DNA of 64,000 nt from Cyathus striatus (taxonomy: Eukaryota > Basidiomycota > Agaricomycetes > Agaricales > Nidulariaceae): NCBI GenBank assembly GCA_025738555.1, contig JAOVFP010000002.1, positions 6,758,001 to 6,822,000 of the forward strand, given 5' to 3'. Positions 11,018-22,769 of the stretch are shown one piece after another (position 1 is the stretch's first letter; every line of letters begins with the position of its first letter). A program made the translations under genes and the position numbers. The notes under the pieces are model-generated. The model was not told the DNA's origin. It did no database searches and worked only from the letters and a program-made list of their open reading frames with translations.

Positions 11018-13327
11018 TTACTTGTGCTTCTTTGAACTTGATTTCTCTTTATCCTCATGAGCCTTCTCATCCTTACCTCCCTTCTCCTCCTTGCTCTTTC
11101 CCTTTCCCTTTCCCTTCCTTTTCTCCTTCTTCTCCTTAAGCCATCTTTTCAAATCCAAAAATGTGTAGTAATCTCTTTCAAAGCCCCAAAGGTCCAGATC
11201 AGTAGGACTATCCTCATCTTCAGCCAACCAAGACTGCATTGCTGGAAAATCTGCAATCTTATCAAAGTTTGAATAGTTCTCATACCAGGCTGAAGATGAG
11301 ACAAAGACTGTGACAATTTCTTTCTTTGTGGCCTTGGCAACTGGCCAAGTCCTGTTCTTGTCCATAGTATTGTGGTTGGAAACTGCCTTTATACAGGCAA
11401 GATATCTCTGGTATGCGACTCAAAGTCCAGGTGCAGTGCTCTCAAGAATGTCCCTAGGAATCTTTAGAACATCAATAAGTTCCTCAGTATGTTGCTCTGA
11501 GATTCCACCTCTTTGAACAAGAGAAGGGGTGTGAGAGCGAGAAACAGCACGAGAGCTAGTTGCAGAGCTTCCAGCTGACTTAGACTGAATGGAATATGTC
11601 TCAATATTGAGGGAGAGTGGTGCATTTGGCTGAAATCCAGACTATAAAGCAACACAATATAAGTAAATAGTACAAGAATAAAAGAATAAAATATATAGCT
11701 ACACTCAGAATTGGCAAGATAAATTCGCCATCTATCTTTAGCCAGTTGACTTCCTCATCATCCTTGACAGCAGATTCAAAGTTTCCAAGAATGTTCCAGG
11801 CTTTACTTTTATAAACATACAAACAGCGATCAGCAGCTAAAATGATATTAGTATATGAATAAAATATGAAAGAAAACATACTAAAGAAATGTTTGCTCTG
11901 TCTTTGAGTTTCTTCAAGACAGGCCCAATGGTTGCTGTAAGATTATGCTTCAATGTAAATGAAGTAACTCCAGGTACCATAATAGTACTTGGATCTGCAT
12001 TAGACATATACAACCATACTCGCCCCTTAACTGAACCAACAGTAGTGCTTTCAGCAGCACTGTAAAAGTCAGCAGCATTTGGGTGATTCCCAAGTGCATT
12101 TCCTCTGAGAATGCCACCTACTTAGAGTTAGTACATATATATTTATACAAATTATAGGTTTACCTTCACTCCTTGAAGAACCTTTGGGACTAATATTGGT
12201 AATATCCACAGTGTCGACTGTACCTGGCTTACTGGTGGTACGAGGTGGACTAACTGGTGGACTATTCATGATAATATCTAACTCTGCAAACATTGAGTCA
12301 GTATAAATACAAATATTACTGAAAATCCATACCTTTATCTTTACTAGTCCTGTCTTCTGTATGATTGCTGTTGAACTTGGAAGATACAATGCTGATATCA
12401 CTCCCTTTCAAGATCTTAAATACAGTAATACAGTTATAACATTACTGAATTTTTCTTACCTTTATTCTTACTGGTGTGATCTTCTGTATACTTTTTGTCA
12501 GACTTGAAAGATGTGATGCTAATATCACCTACCATCACTGTGTTCTGATTCATTTCCATGACCTGCATTTGATCCATCAGTTGAACCTTCAGTATTTTCT
12601 GAAATATAACTTGTGTTAGTAAATATATGTGTAAGCTATCAATTCAAACCTTTATTTTTGCTTTTATTATTGGTATCATATCCATCTGATTCATGTTCTT
12701 CTTCAACTGTAGAAGATATAAATGTTTAGATACACATTTTATACATATAAATAAATATTTCTTTACCTTTTTTCATGTCTGAACGGCACTTACAAGTAAC
12801 AGTGAAAACCAGAGCTGCCAGTTGAGGTACATCAGAAGATGGACCCTGCTTTGGAGGGGCAACAGGAAGGCTGCTTTCCTCCAGCACCCTTTCAGCACTA
12901 AGTATTATTAGTACATAAATATTATATAAATATATGTAATATGTATGCAGTAAGGTCAGGTACACCTTCTTCATCTGCAGCAGCATCCTCAGCTCTTTTC
13001 TGTTCCAAAGTTTTCCTAAAAAATATTAGCAAGGCAGTGAAAGAAAGTTATGAAACCATACCAAGTTTTTTTGGCTTTCTTGGCTTTTACAACTTTTTTA
13101 CTCTGTTTTTCCTGCACATTTTCACTCTCCTCATTATCTGTAATAGGTTTGTTGGTTGTGGCCTGCTTCTTTGTTGGTGGTTGGGCTGTAAGATCAGCAG
13201 CAGAAGTACCATGCTTGCGAGACTTGCTACGAGTTTCATGTGTAGCAACTGATAGAGAAGCAGACTCAGTAGGAGTAATACTAGAAGCCTGAGTTGTAGC
13301 AGAGCAAGTGGAATGATGAGGAGCCAT
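11018..13327 (-). pseudogene. Multi-exon cargo gene of the KDZ element, decayed
   Basis: The likely start is ATG at 13327 (MAPHHSTCSATTQAS). Exon 1 (13062-13327) encodes a Ser/Thr- and Lys-rich, probably nuclear, N-terminus. A series of short exons follows, separated by 40-65-nt introns with good GT/AG ends (for example 13016-13061 and 12707-12766). Further segments include GRVWLYMSNADPS, TATIGPVLKKLKDRA, DRCLYVYKSKAWNILGNFES and DDEEVNWLKIDGEF. The last exon ends in a Lys/Gly/Glu-rich tail (KGKGKGKSKEEK...SSSKKHK). Frames do not join at two junctions (near 12897 and 11640), and an in-frame TGA at 11420-11422 interrupts the last exon. I do not know the function. Its divergent-neighbour position inside the element suggests a conserved accessory protein of the transposon. 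Confidence 0.55.
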
Positions 13328-13599
13328 TGTGTGTAGAAGTGTTAAAATGCTTTGAGATAGCAAGATAGTGGTGGTGGTTGAGGGTTGAGAAGGAGGGGGG
13401 TGTTGATGCAAACTAAAATCTTAGAAGTCTGATGATGCACAGCAATTTCTCATGATTAAAAATATACAGCCTTTTATAGGCTACATTGAACATAACTAAA
13501 TATATATTACATGTCATTGGCTATACAACATTACTATCTAACTATTTTAAGGAGACACAGCCTTCCATCTACTTCGGCCCATTGACAGCACACATGAAG

Positions 13600-15260
13600 A
13601 CAAAGGGAGAAGGGGGGGGAGGGACAGCATGATAGGGGGGGAAAGGGGACAACAGAGATGACAGAAACAAGGAGGGGGAGGAGGCAGAGGGAAAGGATAG
13701 TGGGACCACACTCATCATTTGCTAGATGAAGAGACAGCAGAGGAGGGGGGATGGTGCACTCATCCTCATCAAGGGGGGGGGGGGACTGGCACTCATCAGT
13801 TGCAAGACAAGGAGGGGAAGGAGGGGGGGGACTCATCCACACCACTTGCAAGACAAGGAGGGGAAGGAGTGGTGAAGAGGAGGGGGACATGCATACAAGG
13901 CAGAGGCGAAGGGGTGGAGGGGAGGGGGATGGACGCTCGTTCTCATCTTGCAAGTAACAAGGAGGAAGAGGAAGAGGGGGGGATGAGGAGGGGAGGGGAT
14001 GAGAAGGAGGGGGGACGAGTGCTTGTCCATGTCACTTGTAAGATGAGGATGAGGAGGGGGATGAAGAGGAGGGGGATGAGTGCTCATCCATGTCACTTGT
14101 GAGACAAGGACGAGGATGAGGATGCAGGAGGGGTGCTTGTCCTCATCACTTGTGAGACGAGGACGAGGATGAGGGGGGACAGGCACTTGTCCTTGTCACT
14201 TGCAAGATGAGGAGGAGGGGGAGGGATGAGGAGGGGGGGGACGAGGAGGGAGGGGATGAGGAGGGGGGGGATGAGGAGGAGGGGGGATGAGGAGGAGGGG
14301 GGATGAGGAGGAGGGGGGGGATGAGGAGGGGGGATGAGGAGGAGGGGGATGAGTGCTCATCCTTGTCACTTGCAAGATGAGGAGGAGGAGGAGGGGGGAC
14401 AAGTGCTCATCCTCATCACTTGCAAGACAAGGAGGAGGAGGGGGGGGGACAAGTGCTCATCCTCATCACTTGCAAGACAAGGAGGAGGAGGAGGAGGGGG
14501 ACAAGGAGGAGGGGGGACAAGCGCTCGTCCTTGTCACTTGCAAGACAAGGAGGAGGAGGGGGGGGGACGAGCACTCGTCCTTGTCACTTGCAAGATGAGG
14601 ACGAGGATGAGAGGGGGGACAATATGCTCATCCTTGTCACTTGCAAGACAAGGACAAGGATGAGGGGGGGGGACGATATGCTCATCCTCGTCATTTGTGA
14701 GACAAGGAGGGGGAATGCACATTCGTCATTTGCAAGACGAAGTGCAGAGCTCCTCATCAATTGCGAGACAAGGAGGCAGCAGAGTAGGAGGGGATGGCAA
14801 GCTCATCATTTGCAAGATGAGAACCAGGCAAAGAGGGGGGATGGCCGCTCTGACATGTGCAGGGATGCATGCACACTTGTCACTTGCCAGATGAGGTGGG
14901 GGACAGGACAACAGGGGGATGGAGGACGTGGGAGGAGGGGAAGAGGAAGGGGATGTGCAGGGAGAGGATGACAGGAGGATGGAGGATGTATGAGGTGAAG
15001 AGGAGAGGGATGTGTGTGGGGATGCATGCACACTCATCACTAGCCAGATGAGGTGGGGGAGAATGACAGGGGGATGGAGGATGCTTGGGGTGGAGAGGAG
15101 GGAGATGTGTGCATGAACACACACACATTCGTCACTTGCCAGACAAGGTGGGGAAGGGAAGGATGGGGGACAAACACTCGTCACTTGCCAGACGAGGTGG
15201 CAGTGGAAGCGCAAAGAGTGCTCGTCCTTGTCACTTGCAAGACGAGGATGAGGAGGGGAG
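13600..15260. repeat. G-rich minisatellite with CACTTGCAAGACAAGG core
   Basis: Units of about 45-65 bp combine a variable GA/G-rich stretch (GGAGGAGGGGGGA-like) with a conserved core of the type CTCATCCTTGTCACTTGCAAGA. About twenty-five units are present. G runs of 4-10 on the plus strand could form G-quadruplexes. Several long open frames in the array are repeat artefacts (Gly/Arg/Glu on plus, Pro/Ser on minus). The array lies between the 5' end of the cargo gene and the right end of the transposon. Confidence 0.85.
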
Positions 15261-15829
15261 GGGGACGATGAGAGGTGTGCCTATAAACAGTGCCTGTTGT
15301 CGTGTAGTGAGAAGAGAAGAGGGAGAAAGGAGGGGGAAATACATACCTGTAGTTTTGTATGTGCTCACCCATGCGCAACCATTCACACCACAGTGCCTAT
15401 ACCCTACATTATCAATCTTGCTGTGCTATCAATCTTATGCTTGAGTCAATTTGGGTGACAACATGGGAGGTGGGCATGGGGTGATGACATGTGAAGGAGT
15501 CTTGAGGTGCCAACATGTGAAGGGGGCTTGGGGTGATGATGTGGGAGAGAGCATGAGGCAATAACACGAGAAGGCAATGATGTGGGAAGGGGGTGTGAGG
15601 TGATGATGTGAGCTTGACACATTGACATGGGAGAGAAAGAAAAAACAAGGTGGGAAAAATGACATACCATTTTAGGAAAGTGAAATATATGGTGATTATC
15701 TAGCATATTGTCTCTATTAAATATATGACCCTTTGGTGTATCAGTATCACATATGTTCGTGTTTGTACATGTGACTTGTCTGTTTGATCTGGGTTCAATT
15801 CCTGCTCATTGCATATTTTTACTATAAAT

Positions 15830-15905
15830 TAATGAAAGGTAGCTAATACTAATAAAAGGTAGCTAATACTAATAAAAGCTAGTAATACTAATAGTGGCTA
15901 ATGAA
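15830..15905. repeat. Short tandem repeat (TACTAATAAAAGGTAGC-like)
   Basis: Three imperfect copies of a roughly 21-bp AT-rich unit containing GCTAATACTAATAAAAG. Confidence 0.6.
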
Positions 15906-15914
15906 GAGTCTGTG

Positions 15915-16195
15915 TCTGCCTAGTTCCAACTGGAGTCCAGGTGAGTTCTGAACAGATTTAGTCCACTGGAATTCCTGCTAAACTTGCCAGACTCCAGCTA
16001 ATGAAAGAATTCCTGGCAGACTCCAGACAGACTCCAGGTGGACTGGAACAGGCCCAGATTTGAACAAATTGGCTGGACTTGCAGCCAAAATGAGTCCAGC
16101 TGGAGTCTGGCTGGATTCCACAGACTATCCAGAAAATCCTTGAAGTCCATCCAGATAGTCTGTGGAATCCACAGAGTCTGTCCAGAGTCTGAACG
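15915..16195. repeat. Right subterminal repeats (TCTGGACTCCA-like)
   Basis: Units such as AACTGGAGTCCAGGTG, GCCAGACTCCAGC and TGAGTCCAGCTGGAGTCTGG mirror the left subterminal array of the KDZ-type element. Confidence 0.7.
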
Positions 16196-16221
16196 GAATG
16201 GGGGGGTGAGTGTAAAAACCT

Positions 16222-16230
16222 CACAAATTT
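16222..16230. repeat. Candidate 9-bp target-site duplication, right copy
   Basis: CACAAATTT immediately after the right terminal repeat, identical to 8108-8116. Confidence 0.5.
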
Positions 16231-17083
16231 TTGCCTTTGTTTCTTTTTATACAAAATACATTCCAAATGAAGTGAATATAAGCTATAAGAATGACCAGAT
16301 CAAGGATTTGATGAAAATTCCTCATGATTACTCAAGTGGATTAAATATTGCATGCAATCATTGGTAACTATACAGACATTGAGTGCAAGTACACACTTTG
16401 TTTTTGAAGTCAAATATTAGATGATCTCACAATCACAACTTTTTCTTTTATGCACCAGCTCAGTTCAGTCTCTCTTACCCATTGATTACAACAAAGCCAA
16501 TAGAACTTCTTTTGATGTGTGTGACATACACATGTGTGATGCCAAACAGGACAGATCAAATGACAGGCCAAAGGACAGCTGGAACTGGACAGCTATAAGC
16601 CCGCTGTGTTAAGAGTGTTCATTAACGTAGCGCTCAAACCGAGTTGTATTCTGTGAGCAAACCGATCACGTGACAATACACTTGAGGTATTAGCGTGATC
16701 TTCAGATCCAATCGAGATGTGACAGGGGACTACAAACCGCCCTCCTTGTAAATTAGACCTGCTAACAATCGACATGAGCGTTATTGATCAATTTTATGAA
16801 AGGCAAGAAGGTAAGGAATCATGGGATCTGCATCAGACCATAATTGGTCCTAAACGGAGGATGAAGTCCATTTGCCAACGGAAGACATCCTAATCTCAGT
16901 TACCATATGACGATATCAGCCCGCACGTTGACCATGCTCGTATACTCAGCCACGAAGGTCGAAGACCGATTATTCGACGTGACACTCGTGGCACACACGT
17001 GGTACAGTTCATAAATAAAAAAGAGGATCTGAGCCATAGGCAAGTACTCCATACCCCGCTCTGCCCTTTCACACTTTGCAAAG
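16231..17083. other. Intergenic; boundary from AT-rich to GC-balanced DNA
   Basis: No gene recognised. Base composition shifts visibly towards GC-balanced sequence around 16.6 kb. The last part is probably the promoter region of the GTPase gene starting at 17084. Confidence 0.4.
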
Positions 17084-20010
17084 ATGCCGCCGAAGAAGAC
17101 CTGGAAAAAAAGATCAGCTATTGTAAAAAGAGAAGACACATTGATTACCGACGGGCGACCAAGTGACACGGTAATTGTGTGCGTACTCTATACTAACTAA
17201 ATATTCATACCAACGGTGTTAACGCATCGATTAGCATTATGGGATCTACTGGAGTCGGGAAAAGCACGGTGAGTGAGGCGTATTATTAGTATAGTAACAT
17301 TTCACAGAGTATTGCTGAACAGTTTATCAATACCTTCTCTAATAAGGAAATCACACCTATCGGACATCAGCTCCAGTCATGCACAGAGAGACCGATCCAC
17401 AGTTTTCATCCTCACCCTTTTGATCCCGATAGACGTTTGGTAATCGTGGACACGCCTGCATTCGACCACACCGACCTCGACAGCGCCGAAATTCTGAGGC
17501 GAATATCAGTTTGGCTGGCATCTTCGTATGTAGGAGACTACTTACTTGGTTTTAGCTATGTTTACTGACATAAAATGGAAGATACGCGAGTGATATGAAG
17601 CTAGCTGGTGTCATATATTTACATGATATGTCAGAACCGCGGATAGGACGCCACAATTTGAAACCCCCTTGTAAGATGATTGGTAAAGAAGTTCTTTCGA
17701 CGGTTGTATTAGGAACTACGAAGTGGTCGAAAGTATATGGGAAAGTGGGTGTTGCACGTCAGCATCAACTGATAGATGAAGTATGGCGAGAAATGATCAA
17801 GAATGGGTGCAAGGTCTTTGAATTCCACAACACCATGCAATCGGTAAGCATGATGATTAACTACTGCCTTCTGAACAACAACCTGAATCGTAACGTTTTG
17901 TTAATTCAAGAGGAGCTTGTGGACTTGCATAAGACTCTCCCGGAAACCAAAGCTGGGAAAATGCTTCATCATATTCCTGAACAGCCCATTAGGCTTCGAA
18001 AGGACAAAGCTATTGTTCCCTGGAATAAGATCCCAAAGAGAACCCCAGATACGGAAGCAGGTATGGCGCTCAGCGAAATGTTGGAAGAAGGAAAGAAAGA
18101 TGCGGCTAGGACACGGGAAAATCAGAAGAAATCTTTTCCGAAGCGGTTCATGTCTTTATTTGAAGCTAGACATGAGACACAAGTAAACCATCTGCAGTAC
18201 GCAAGTAAACAGAGTTCGGGGAATCTTGAAAGTAGTACTACCCGCGTCACCTCAACTCGTACAGTGCTTGTGGAGATGAACATGACCGTTCCTAGAAAAG
18301 CTAATTCAAGCGCTGATCTTCCTGAACTGCGCAACCCACTCAAAGCCTCCTCGATGCCGAGCGTCGATGAGCCGGCACTATCGGTACCAAACAACGAGAT
18401 TGTAACGGAAACGAAAGAGGATGCTACTACCAATGCAGAAGTCAAACTGGAACTAGAACAATATAACAGTGAAGACGCGACTTGCGAATCTAAGAAAGCA
18501 GTTGATGCAGAAGACGAAAACTCGCAGAACACGGATAACACTTACATTTCGGTAGAATCTTCTAACAGATCTATTCCAACGGATATCAAGAGTAGCCTGG
18601 AACCAGGTTCGCTGAATGAAAAAGGAAAATTGGTTGTACAGTGTATAGATTCAGACTCGTCCTCAAGCATAGGAATACTACACCAAGCTCACGATCTTGA
18701 GATCCATGGCGCTGCTAGACAGAGTTTTGAGCATCTGGAAAGTAGCACTTGCGTCACCTCGACTCGCATGCTTGTGGAGACAAACACAACCATTCAGGCG
18801 GAAGTGAACAGTGACGATGCGACTTTTGAATCTAGCAAACTTGTAGTTGACACAGAATGCACAAACTCATCGAAAACGAGTAGCGCTTACACTTCAGTAG
18901 AATCTTCTGCACCCCCCAACGAATCTATCCTCACGGATGTCAAGTGTAACCCGGACCCATGTTCTCTAATTCAAATAGACGAATTGGTGATACAGCGTAC
19001 AGATTCGTCTTCAAGCCCAGAAATATTACACAAAGCTCACGATCTTGGGATTCATGGTGCTGCTAAACAGAGTTTTGAGCATCTTGAAAGTAGTACATAC
19101 GTCACCTCAACTCGTATGCTTGTGGAGACAGACACAGCCGTTCAGGCGGAAGTCAACGGTGACATTGACGCAGAAGGTAAAAACTCGCCGAACTCGAATA
19201 AGACTTGCACAGAGGTAGAATCGTCTGCGCCCCTCAACGGATCTGTCGTAACGGATGCCAAGGGTAACCTGGATCCGCATTCTCTAATTCAAATAGACGA
19301 ATTGGTGGTGCAGCGTACTGATTCGTCGTCAAGCACAGAAATACTACACCAAGCTCACGATCTTGGGATCCATGGTGCCGCCAAACAGAGCTTTGAGCAT
19401 CTGAAAAGTAGTACCCGAGTCACCTCAACATCCGTTCGGACGGAAGTCAAACAGGAGCAAAATTACGGAGATACCGTGCCCTTCGAATCTACAAAAGTAG
19501 CTGACTCCGAATGCACAAACTCGCTGAACGTGGATAACACTTACACAGGTGTAGAATCTTCTGCATCCCCCAACAGATCTGTCGTAACGGATGCCAAAGA
19601 TAACCTGGATCCATCTTCTCTAATTCAAAAAGGAAAATTGGTTGCACAGCGTACAAAATCTTCCTCAAGTACAGGTACGGGAATACTACACCAAGCTCAC
19701 GATTTTGGGGTCCATGGTGCTGCGCTAATAGATGGTGTAGCTAACGGTGGCAGTGTAACAAGTGAGTCGTTATTTATTCCTTCCCTGAGTAGTTCCATAA
19801 TATTCAACTGGTGTCTTATGATATATGACAGTTAATAACACGACGATTACCCACATTACCAAAAATTTCATATTTATCGACAAGGAACAACGGAAATTCA
19901 CACAACGCCGAACCCGTCGCGTTGAGGCTTCGAGACGCCAACGAAATACAACCCAGCAAACATCAATGTGCAATCCTACAACGTCAAGCGTTGATGACCC
20001 AAATCAGTGA
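17084..20010 (+). CDS. P-loop GTPase with repeated Ser/Thr-rich tail, 901 aa
   Basis: Exons 17084-17178, 17235-17268, 17308-17525, 17582-19761 and 19832-20010 sum to 2706 nt and join in one frame. Introns are 38-70 nt with GT/AG ends. The N-terminal G domain shows a beta strand DTVIVI, P-loop GSTGVGKS at residues 35-42, a DTPAF Walker-B/G3 motif at 91-95, and a G4-like TTKW at 161-164 instead of the canonical (N/T)KxD. The family is the fungal G-domain (MMR_HSR1/AIG1-like) group. Residues from about 300 onward are Ser/Thr/Asp-rich with roughly 110-residue repeats. Each repeat ends in an I-L-H-[QK]-A-H-D-x-[GE]-[IV]-H-G-A-A motif, with its first His at 483, 599, 705 and 819. The 57-residue terminal exon is basic. 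GTP hydrolysis is likely from the motifs; the cellular role is unknown. Confidence 0.85.
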
Positions 20011-20449
20011 ACGTAATCCACAGGCCAGCGCAGAACCCCAAAATATCCCTTCTGAAGTTACATACAAAATATTTCGAGACATCCGGAATGTGTCTAGGTT
20101 GGGTTTGAAGGGGCCAGTCGTTGTAAGGGTTTCATGTCCTACATCCTGAAAAATTCCTATACCCTCCATGATGTACTGTGTAACAATGTCTCTGTCAATA
20201 AATAAAATATATATTGCTGCCAAGTGTCAATCTACTGCAAAGAGCAAGAGGATCCTAAACCGACTTAACGGTTCTGAGTGAAACGCTAGGCGCTTATGTA
20301 AGGCGCCTAACCATCAATAGAGATATCCGAACAAACCACAAAAAGAAATCCAAAAGGCATCTATCTATTCCAAAACATCGAAAACAAATAAATAAAATAC
20401 GCTTGCACTCGCAAGACACAGCAACCCCCTCTCCACACGAATGACGAAT
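20011..20449. other. Convergent intergenic region
   Basis: Lies between the 3' ends of the GTPase gene (plus) and the phosphatase gene (minus). AATAAA-type signals (AATAAATAAAATA near 20195 and 20387) could serve polyadenylation on the plus strand. No gene seen. Confidence 0.5.
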
Positions 20450-22769
20450 CTACCTCTCCTGCCTCCTCCCTTCTCTTCCATCTCTCCCCCGCACAGCACT
20501 ATTCAAAAGCGCAGTCTTCAAAGCGCTCACATCACCCGTACTAGTCTCCGACCTCTGCATCTTCGCACCAGCACCCAACTTCGCCAACGTCTCCCCAAAA
20601 GCGGACATGTCAATGCCAGAATCTACAAGGTAAGCATATTGCCTCCCAAGTCCCTCAGACTCGTCGAGTTGGGAGTGATGTTTCGGGGCGAAGTACCCGT
20701 GGAGAGAAGATAGTCCCGGAGATATTATTTCTTCCACTTCCCCCTTCGATTTCCGAGGTTCGAATTTGTATTTCGTCGTCACCGGCGCAGGAGCAGAATA
20801 TCCTCTCTTCAGCTCCGAAACAAGAGGTGGAGAAGGAAGAGGTTTCTCATCCAAATCAGGAGTCGTCGCCCGACTCCCATTCTCACTTCCCCAAGGTGTA
20901 CTTTCCTCGCTACCCCATAAACTTCCCTTGCCCCTCGAACTCCCACTACTCCCTCCCTCACTCTCATTGCTCTCATTACTCCCTCTCCGACTGGCACCTC
21001 CAAACCCGGATTTCGAGTCGTACGAGGCGCGAGACCAGGCATCCCAGCCTTCTTCTGCGAGCCAGGCTCGCACGAGGGGGTGTGAGGGTGTTGGATTGTG
21101 GGATGTGAGTTGGAAGAGTTCGAGGGTGCGGTGGAAGGTGCTTGTTGGGTTGAATAAGGGGAGTGCTGAGGGAGAGTTAGTATGGTGCGTTGGAGATGAA
21201 TGGCAAGAATGAGAAAATGTGCTAGAAATGAGTATGCGAGCCTCGAACAGGCAAGACGCAGCTGGTAGAGAGTGCGTACACCTGTACCAGGACCAGCTAT
21301 CCAAACCAAACTCAATAAGACCACGTCGAAGCCAAAGGCAACGAAAAGCACGAGTCCAAAGCCCTGTCCAGCCTTGTGACCGCGACCACCTCCGATCAAC
21401 AAGGTATGCTCGACTAGTGCATTAGCTACCACCACCGACTCTTCACTACACCGCACTGGACACCAGATCGTCTGGTCCCCAGCTCCCAGAGCGTGGATCT
21501 CAGAACTGAAAACACACATCGACGGGAGTCAAGGCTCGCGCTCAATCCAGCCGAAGCGGCTGAACCACCAGAACAGGGGACGAGAAGTAGAAGTAGGATC
21601 GAAAGAAAGAAAGCCCCGCGCGCACAACAGCACGAAAGCACAAACCCGAACAACAGAAGAACCAAAAACTCACCCTGATCGACAACACCAAAAGCATCCT
21701 CAACACTCAATCCTTCCATTTGCATCACAGCAGCACATACAGCCGCCACACCCCGACTTTCAACTAGACAATGCACCAGAACCACTCCTCCCCCTTTAAC
21801 TGCTCCCGCAACCCACCCCGCCGCCTCCGGCAACGAGAGAAGAAGGGCAGCGCGATCGGTATTGGATATGTTGAGGTGTTTGTGGGATACGTTGGTCGAG
21901 AGTGATGAGAGGGTTGTTGAGAGTGATGAGGGTGATAGTGTGAGGAGGTGTGTAATGCCTAGTGTTATTAGGAGTGTTGATGATGCGTATGTTTCCGATG
22001 GGAATTCACTACCAACACCACGTTAACCTTCCATATCCAAACACGAAAGGACGTCGCTTACCTAGTGAAAAACACCTCTCCACCACTACGCAGCTTAACC
22101 TGAGCAACATCCCCAATGCATCCCAAAAACCTGCCCACATCGCGCTTATGTCTCCTCCTCCATGCGAGGTAGGCGGGATGTCGCGGGGAAGGCTCGTACC
22201 CACACTCTTCGAACGCTTCGAGTTGCTTCAAGAAGCCGTAGTTCGGATGTGCCTGTGGTCTTTTCTTTTGAAGTGCGCGGAGGCAGAGGAGGGGTGTTCG
22301 GAGTGTTGTACGCATCACTTCTCATTCATCCAACGTAAGTTCCCCTACATCATATAAGAGAAAAGAAAGAAGCTCACAGTACGCAACGACAACAGTCGCA
22401 CTCCTTGAAATGCCCATTACACAATGGACAAGCACCCTCCCATTATCATCGTCAATCGCCTTTCGTATAAACTCACACGCGCGGGGGAGGTGGATGAGCA
22501 GATCGTCATATTCGGTGTCGTTGATGGGTATGGTGAGGTGGTTTGGGTTTGCTCCTGTTGATGGGAAGTCGGGGCATATGGAGAGGATGTGCGTTATGTT
22601 GAGGGTTGGTGGGGGATTTTGGGCTGCTGAAAGGCTGTTGGGGGTGTTAGTATGGGGTTTACGATGGGAAGAGGGTGGGGAAGGGGAAGGGGAGAGATAC
22701 GTACTTGCCGAGGTATAGCTGCCCCTTGATGATTTCTGAGATGGAGACTGATTCTTCTGGGTAAGACAT
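20450..22769 (-). CDS. Tandem dual-specificity phosphatase, second site degenerate, 542 aa
   Basis: Exons 22705-22769, 22378-22634, 22062-22317, 21674-22008 and 20450-21165 total 1629 nt in one frame. Domain 1 (about residues 10-180) starts with a strand (ITHILSICPDFPS), has an Asp in IPIND at 61 as candidate general acid, and the signature HCVMGISRS with Cys93 and Arg99 (HCx5R). Domain 2 (about 193-340) repeats the layout (LGITHLLTLSPSS, Asp244 region, HCLVESRG), but Cys273 and Arg278 are separated by only four residues, so it is probably a pseudophosphatase. It ends in the typical ALPLFNPTSTFHRTLELF helix. The C-terminal ~180 residues are Ser/Gly-rich and low complexity. Introns are 53-70 nt except the last, 508 nt (21166-21673). 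Domain 1 should dephosphorylate phospho-Tyr/Ser/Thr; the substrate is unknown. Confidence 0.85.

Larger units (their letters stand above)
8117..16221 (-). mobile_element. Decayed ~8.1-kb KDZ-type DNA transposon
   Basis: The left end reads AGTACTTTACACTC followed by a C run. The right end, read inward, is AGGTTTTTACACTCA followed by a C run, so 11 of 14 positions agree. Both ends continue into arrays of TCTGGACTCCA-like subterminal repeats (8140-8365 and 15915-16195), a usual feature of CACTA/KDZ-like elements. The 9-bp sequence CACAAATTT lies immediately outside both ends. Inside, on the minus strand, are a CxC5/CxC6-containing transposase-like pseudogene and a second multi-exon broken gene, plus a G-rich minisatellite. 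KDZ (Kyakuja-Dileera-Zisupton) is a transposon superfamily known from basidiomycetes. The assignment rests on the Cys-cluster protein and the CACTC-type ends, so it is partly inference. Confidence 0.7.

Noticed and set aside
13534..15271. Many Gly/Arg-rich and Pro/Ser-rich frames
   Set aside because: Products of the G-rich tandem repeat, open in several frames at once, with no start or splice logic.
15721..15820. tRNA-like B-box (GGTTCAATTCC) that might mark a tRNA or SINE
   Set aside because: I could not pair acceptor, D and anticodon stems, and no second copy was found in the window.
18122..18541. Minus-strand frame of 139 codons in the large GTPase
   Set aside because: Lies wholly inside the well-supported plus-strand exon 4 and is Ser-rich by complementarity.
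20766..21212. Plus-strand frames over the phosphatase tail
   Set aside because: Opposite a low-complexity Ser/Gly-rich exon that joins in frame with the rest of the minus-strand gene.
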